Source: Verrucomicrobiaceae bacterium (GTDB lineage Bacteria; Verrucomicrobiota; Verrucomicrobiia; Verrucomicrobiales; Verrucomicrobiaceae). From it: a DNA stretch of 64,000 bases. The notes under the pieces were generated by a model. The model was not told the DNA's origin. It did no database searches and worked only from the letters and a program-made list of their open reading frames with translations. Below are positions 22,601 through 28,600 of the stretch, piece by piece. The position numbers were made by a program, and so were the translations under genes. Within the stretch, counting starts at the first letter, position 1. Every line of letters starts with the position of its first letter. The stretch is taken from positions 1-64,000 of the forward strand of contig JAGKWZ010000007.1 of assembly GCA_021151605.1 (NCBI GenBank), given 5' to 3'.

Positions 22601-25600
22601 TGTGGGCACCACCATTTTGGCCGGTGACAACACGTACACAGGTAAAACATATGTCCATGGAGGTGTGCTGCGTCTGAATTCGGCCGGTGCAGTGCCGGGC
22701 GGCATCGGTGCTATTGGTGGCACGAGCGCATTGGTTGTGGAAGATGGTGTGATTGGACTGGGTGCCGGGGACTTTACCCGGTTGCTCGGTACGGATGTTT
22801 CACAGGTGAACTTCACCGGCAGTGGCGGCTTTGCAGCCTTTGGCGCGGATCGCACCGTAAACCTTGGAGGTTCCATCGTTCCAGAGCCCCTTCGGTATGG
22901 CAATAATGGCTTCGTCCCCGATGGCGCATCCCTGATTCTTGGCAGCAGTGATGCCACTCATAAACTGATTTTTGCCAATCCAATCGACTTAAGTGCCTTC
23001 AGTCAGGCGATCAGGGTGAATGATGGCCCAGCCGCAGTTGAGGCAGAGCTTACTGGCAGCCTCTCTGGTTTGGGGCGCATGATCAAGTTCGGTCTAGGAA
23101 CATTGCGCCTGGGCGTAAGCAATGCTCAGACTGGCGGCATTGAAATCGCTGAAGGACGGCTTATCGCCGCCAATGTGGCGAATGTTTTCGGAACCTCTGC
23201 AGGTAGCGTGCGCATCGGCACGAGCCTGACCAACACCACTTCTCGTGGGGCGGTTAACCTCCAGGTTGAAGGCGGCACAGTCACGAATCCGCTTCAAGTT
23301 GGTTCCGTCAATGCACGGGGTGGGGAATGGATCAGTGGTGGCGTGGTGGAGAATTCTCAGGTAGCGAACAATGTTGGTGAAGAGGCCTCAGCCGCTGTGG
23401 TTGATCAGTATCCAGCAGTTGCTTACCATGACTCTACCAATCAAGATCTTAAGTTCGTCCGTGCTCTGGACGCCAGAGGCAGCTCCTGGGGACTGCCCGT
23501 GACTGTGGCAAGTCAGGGTAGCACGGGGCGGAATCCATCCTTGGCCATCATCAATGGAAACCCGGCTATCACTTATCGCGATGATTCAACAGGGCTTCTT
23601 ATGTATGTTCGTGCAAACGACGTGCAGGGGGTTACCTGGGGAACTCCAGTCTCAGTTTTGGGGCAGTCGACGCCGGTCCTTGCTGTGGCTCTCCAGCCTG
23701 ACGGAAAGGCAATTGTAGGTGGCTCCTTCACTAAGTTTGATGGTGTGAACCGCAATCGCCTTATCCGTCTTAACACAGATGGCTCAGTTGACGACAGCTT
23801 CAATGCATTCGTGATGAATGGCGAGGTTCGCACGATCCTTGTTTTGCCCGGTGGCAAAATCCTTGTTGGGGGCACTTTTACCGCTATCCGTGCCGATGCT
23901 AACGCTGCTACTGACACCGTCCGTAATAGGCTGGCACGATTCAATGCGGATGGCAGTCTGGACACAACTTTGGCTCCCGATGTCAACGGTGACGTTCGTG
24001 TGCTTGTTCAGCAGACGGATGGCAAGATCATGATGGGAGGAAGCTTCACCACCGTCTCCGGTGTCGGGATAACCCGGCTTGCCCGTCTCAACTCCAGTGC
24101 CACGCTGGATACTAGCTTCTCTTCACCTGATATCCGCAATGGGGAAGTCAGGGCAATCATTCCTGAAAATACTGATGCTGATCCAGAGATGGAAAGCTAC
24201 ATCATCGGCGGGTCATTCACCGATGTGCGTGGTTTTGGTAATCGTAACCGCCTTGCCCGAATCAACAGCGATGCATCCCTGGCTTCCTTCAATCCCAATG
24301 CAAACAACGTGGTGTTTGACATGGTGTTGCTTGCGTCGGGTAAACTAATTGTAGGTGGTGCTTTCACTGGCTTTACTGATGGTGCCGGAAACTTCATTGC
24401 CCGCACGCGGCTTGCCCGTCTGAATAGCAGTGGCACGGTGGATGAAATCTTCGGCCAAGAGGTGAACAACGAAGTTCGTGACTTGCATCTAGAGGCTAGC
24501 GGCAACGTGCTGGTGGCAGGTATCTTCACCCAGTTGGGAGACTATGCCCGCAAAGGTCTTGGAAGGGTACTCGTCGATGGCTCGGTTGATGCCAACTATG
24601 CTCCAGAGCCGGACAATGAAGTCAGATCAATGGCGACTCTTCCAGATGGAAAACTTATCATCGGAGGCATCTTCAATAACGCGGGCGGCGTTACCCAGCA
24701 GTTGGTAGGCCGCCTGGAGTTGAGTGGTTTGGCAGACATTGGATTTGACCGGAACGCAATTAATGTAGGGCTTTATACCTCGCTTAAATCGGTGAATGGA
24801 AATCCTGCGGTCGCCTTTTATGATTCAAAAAACGAGGACGTTTACTACATACGGTCCACTGATGTGAATGGGGCAGGCTGGCCGAATCCTGAACTCATTG
24901 ATTCCACTGGTAATGTAGGTCTTGGTGTTTCCCTTGCTGTGGCCAACATCGGTGGTGACGTACTCACCAGGGACAACCGAGGAACTCAGGACTTGTCCGA
25001 CGATGAGGTCACTATCAGCGGTGTCGCGAATATCGGCACCCCAACTATTGTTTATGGCGATGCCACGAATTCACGCATCAAAATCGCCGTTGCAGACAAT
25101 GCTAACGGTGCCGGCTTTAGTGGAGTGGGTCTTTCCCTGCCAGTACGCAATTGGTCGCTACCAGTCACGATTCCGGGAACGGGAGATGTGGGGCGCCACT
25201 TCAGCCTGACAGTGGTTGATGGTCTCCCTGCGGTTGTTTATCAGAGCTCAGACACTTTGGATCTGAAATTTATCCGTGCGTTGAATGTGGCAGGGATCAC
25301 AAACAATCTGCGAAATCCTGCAGATCTGTCGATTCTGAGAATACCTGTAAGTACCCTCGGCTTCTCGGTTACAGGGTCCTGGGATTCCCCCATTACACTG
25401 GATGCCTCGAGCGGGGATGTGGGTGCTTATCCGTCAATCGCGTTTGTGAACGGTCAGCCAACCACCAGCAAGAGCCGACCTGCTGTTAGCTATTATGACG
25501 CCACTAATGGAGATCTGAAGTATGTATCCGCTACTGACTCTACGGGTAGTATTTGGAATGCTCCTGCTTCCGTGCTGACTGTGGAGGACGTCGGCCGCTC

Positions 25601-28600
25601 TAATACCCTCATGGTCACGGACAACCTACCTGCCGTGGCCTACTATAATGCTACTGGCGGAGACCTCGGGTTCATCATTCTCAACAATGCCAGTGGATAC
25701 TCTCGCATCGCGTCCTCCGGAGACACGACCTGGGCCGGTAGTGTCTCCCTCAATGGCAGCACCATTTTTGCGCCTGCGGCGGGGACCACGGCGCAGATTA
25801 GTGGCACCATTACGGGATTAGCTGGCCTTCGCCTCGTTGGAGAGGGCATTTTGAGCCTCACTGGGACGAATAACTTTGCGACAGCACTTAGCTCACCTGG
25901 AGTTACAACTGGACCTTCATCTGCTGTGAATGGAGGTGTGATCATCCGCTCGGGCTCATTGCATGTTGGTAACAGTTCAGCCCTCGCTGGAGCCACAGTC
26001 GAACTTGGCGATGCCACTCCGCAGGTGATCACGGTTGATCGTGCCACTACAAGCTCAATGCTGCTGAGAGGTGGTGTTTTTAATCCGCTGCATGACGGGC
26101 AGACGCTTAGCGACAACGGCCCAGGTGCCTTTGTGGGAGTCAGTGCCACGATTGATGAAAGGTATCTTGGTCTCGTCACTACCTCAGCAGAGCCTGGCAC
26201 CGAACGATTCACAGGAACTCTGCCTGATGGAACGGCTGTGAAGTTCTACGGTCAGACAATGCCAGCCGGAGTTCAGGGTGATTTTATCTATTACGTCAGA
26301 GCCAGCAGTGCTGGCACTTTCCAGGTCTCGGCCTCCCCAGGTGGCGCGGTGGTCAATTTTTCTAATGCAGGTCAGAATTTGTTCTACATAGAGAATGACA
26401 AGCTAAGTGCACATATTCTTGTCAAAGATCAGCATGAAAATCCCGAATGGAATGGTGTTTACCGCCCAATCGTCACGACTGATTCAAGTTTGCTTCAAGT
26501 AAACAGCATCAATTTCGTCCGTGTGGCGGCACTCGACAGTATAGCCGAGCTGCAGTTTGGGGTCCGGGTGGTGCCACAAAATGGAACCTCGGGAGGAAAG
26601 GCGTTTATGCTTGCCAGCAGCGTCACAGATCTGAATTTATCAGCTGTTCACTGGGTCGAGGAAACACCAGGCGGCTCAGTCGCTCTTCTGGCAAACATCC
26701 AGGGTATCACAATACCTAATGCGATCGACGTAAATGCTATCCCGGGCAGCGCAGCCAGCATCTTGGGTGCTTCAGCTGCCGTCACCACGGGCAATGCCAC
26801 CTTTATTGGCCCTGTCACACTTCAGAATCTGTCATCCGCCTCCGTGGATGCCGAGACGCTGCAGGTCACTTCGAGCACCTCTACAGGGCTGGGGGTCGGA
26901 ATCAATGGCACCATCTCAGAGGCATCAGTCCAGGATATTCTTACCCTGAACAAAACTGGGGTCGGCGTGGTGACACTTGGGGCCAACAACACTTTCAAAG
27001 GCGGCGTCACTGTTAGTCAGGGAACTCTGCTGGTCATGAACACACCGTCTGGAGCCTCTGATTCAGGCACTGGTAGCGGTGTTGTAACCGTCAATGCAGG
27101 TGCCGTCCTCGGCGGGCTTGGCACCATTTCGGGCCCCGTTAATCTTGCTGGAGCAGTTGGAACTCCGGCCGTTTTGCGGCCTGGTGATCCGACTTCCACA
27201 ACCACTGCTGTCGAGACTCTTACCATCAACCAGCCTCTCACCGTTGGGCCAAACTCAGTCATCGAGTTCTCTCTCGGTGCGGCCAGTATGACCAAGCTCG
27301 CTGGAACGACCCTTGATCTCACGACCGCCTCATCGACTATGCTGGTACAGTTTGAGTCTGGCTACAATCCTGCAGATGGCACCGAGTTCGATATTCTCGA
27401 TGTCAATTCAGGCGGGCTCACTCTTTTTGGCGGGGTCACGAACCTGCTGAACCTACTCCAGCTTCCTGTTACTAAGGCCTGGGATACATCCCAGTTCCTC
27501 ACCTCCGGTGTCATTAAAGTAACAGGCGACGCAGTGGCGGCAGAAATCACTGATGATCCTGACGATTTGACCGTCCTTCAGAAAGGTAATGCCAGCTTTA
27601 CATTTGCCTACACGGGAACGACACCTGTGACCCTGCAATGGCTGAAGAATGGTGTCGAAATCCCAGGGGCGACTCAGCAGACGCTCAACATCAGCAATGT
27701 GAATCAATCCCATGAGGGAGCCTACACAGTGCGCGTCACGAATGCCGTGAATTATCCGGCTGGTGATGTCAGTCAGCCCGCTCAACTTACCGTGGACTGG
27801 CCGCTCTCCTTCCCCGAAGGCGGAAATCTACCAACAACGAGACGAGGCTCGGTGGGTGATCCGATCACCTTTAGAGTCATCGTTGATGGTGAAGAGACTT
27901 TGGCCCAGCCCATCCGCTACGAGTGGCAGAAAAATGGTGCAAACATTCCAGGCGCACCAAACTCCAACACTTACACCATCAATTCTGTAGTCGATGGCGA
28001 TGCCGGGCTCTACCTGGTACGCATTTATGGCCCGAACCTGACTAGCGCACCCAATCAGAACACAGTGCCATTGGTCAGTGCCGAATGCACACTTACTGTG
28101 TCTAATGGTCCGGCGGTCGTCCTTGAATCTCCCGTTTCCCGAACGGTTTTGGTGGGCAGCACCATTACACTGAATTCCTTGCCCGGAGGTGATAATAATT
28201 CCCGAGTCATGCAGTGGCGTCGGAATGGCGGTGCCATTCTCGGAGAGCGCCTCAGTGACTTGATCCTCAGAAACATCTCGCTGGCCCAGGCTGGAGACTA
28301 CACCATCAAGGTTGACAATAAGGTGATCGCCACCGGTAAAGCTGCTTCCGCCATAAGTAATCCGGCACGTGTTGTCGTCGTCGAGAATCCCAATCGCATC
28401 GTTGCTGCGCAAATCGGCAAATCCATCAAACTGACCGTGAATGTTGGATTCCCAGCCGGCCTAAAAGTAGGCTACAAGTGGCTGAAGAATGGTGCTGACC
28501 TCCCCGTTGGTGGGCGCTTCGTTGGTGGTGACACAAAAACTTTGACCATCAATGCCCTCGTCGCTGGGGATACCGATGTTTACTCCTGCGAAGTCAAAGG

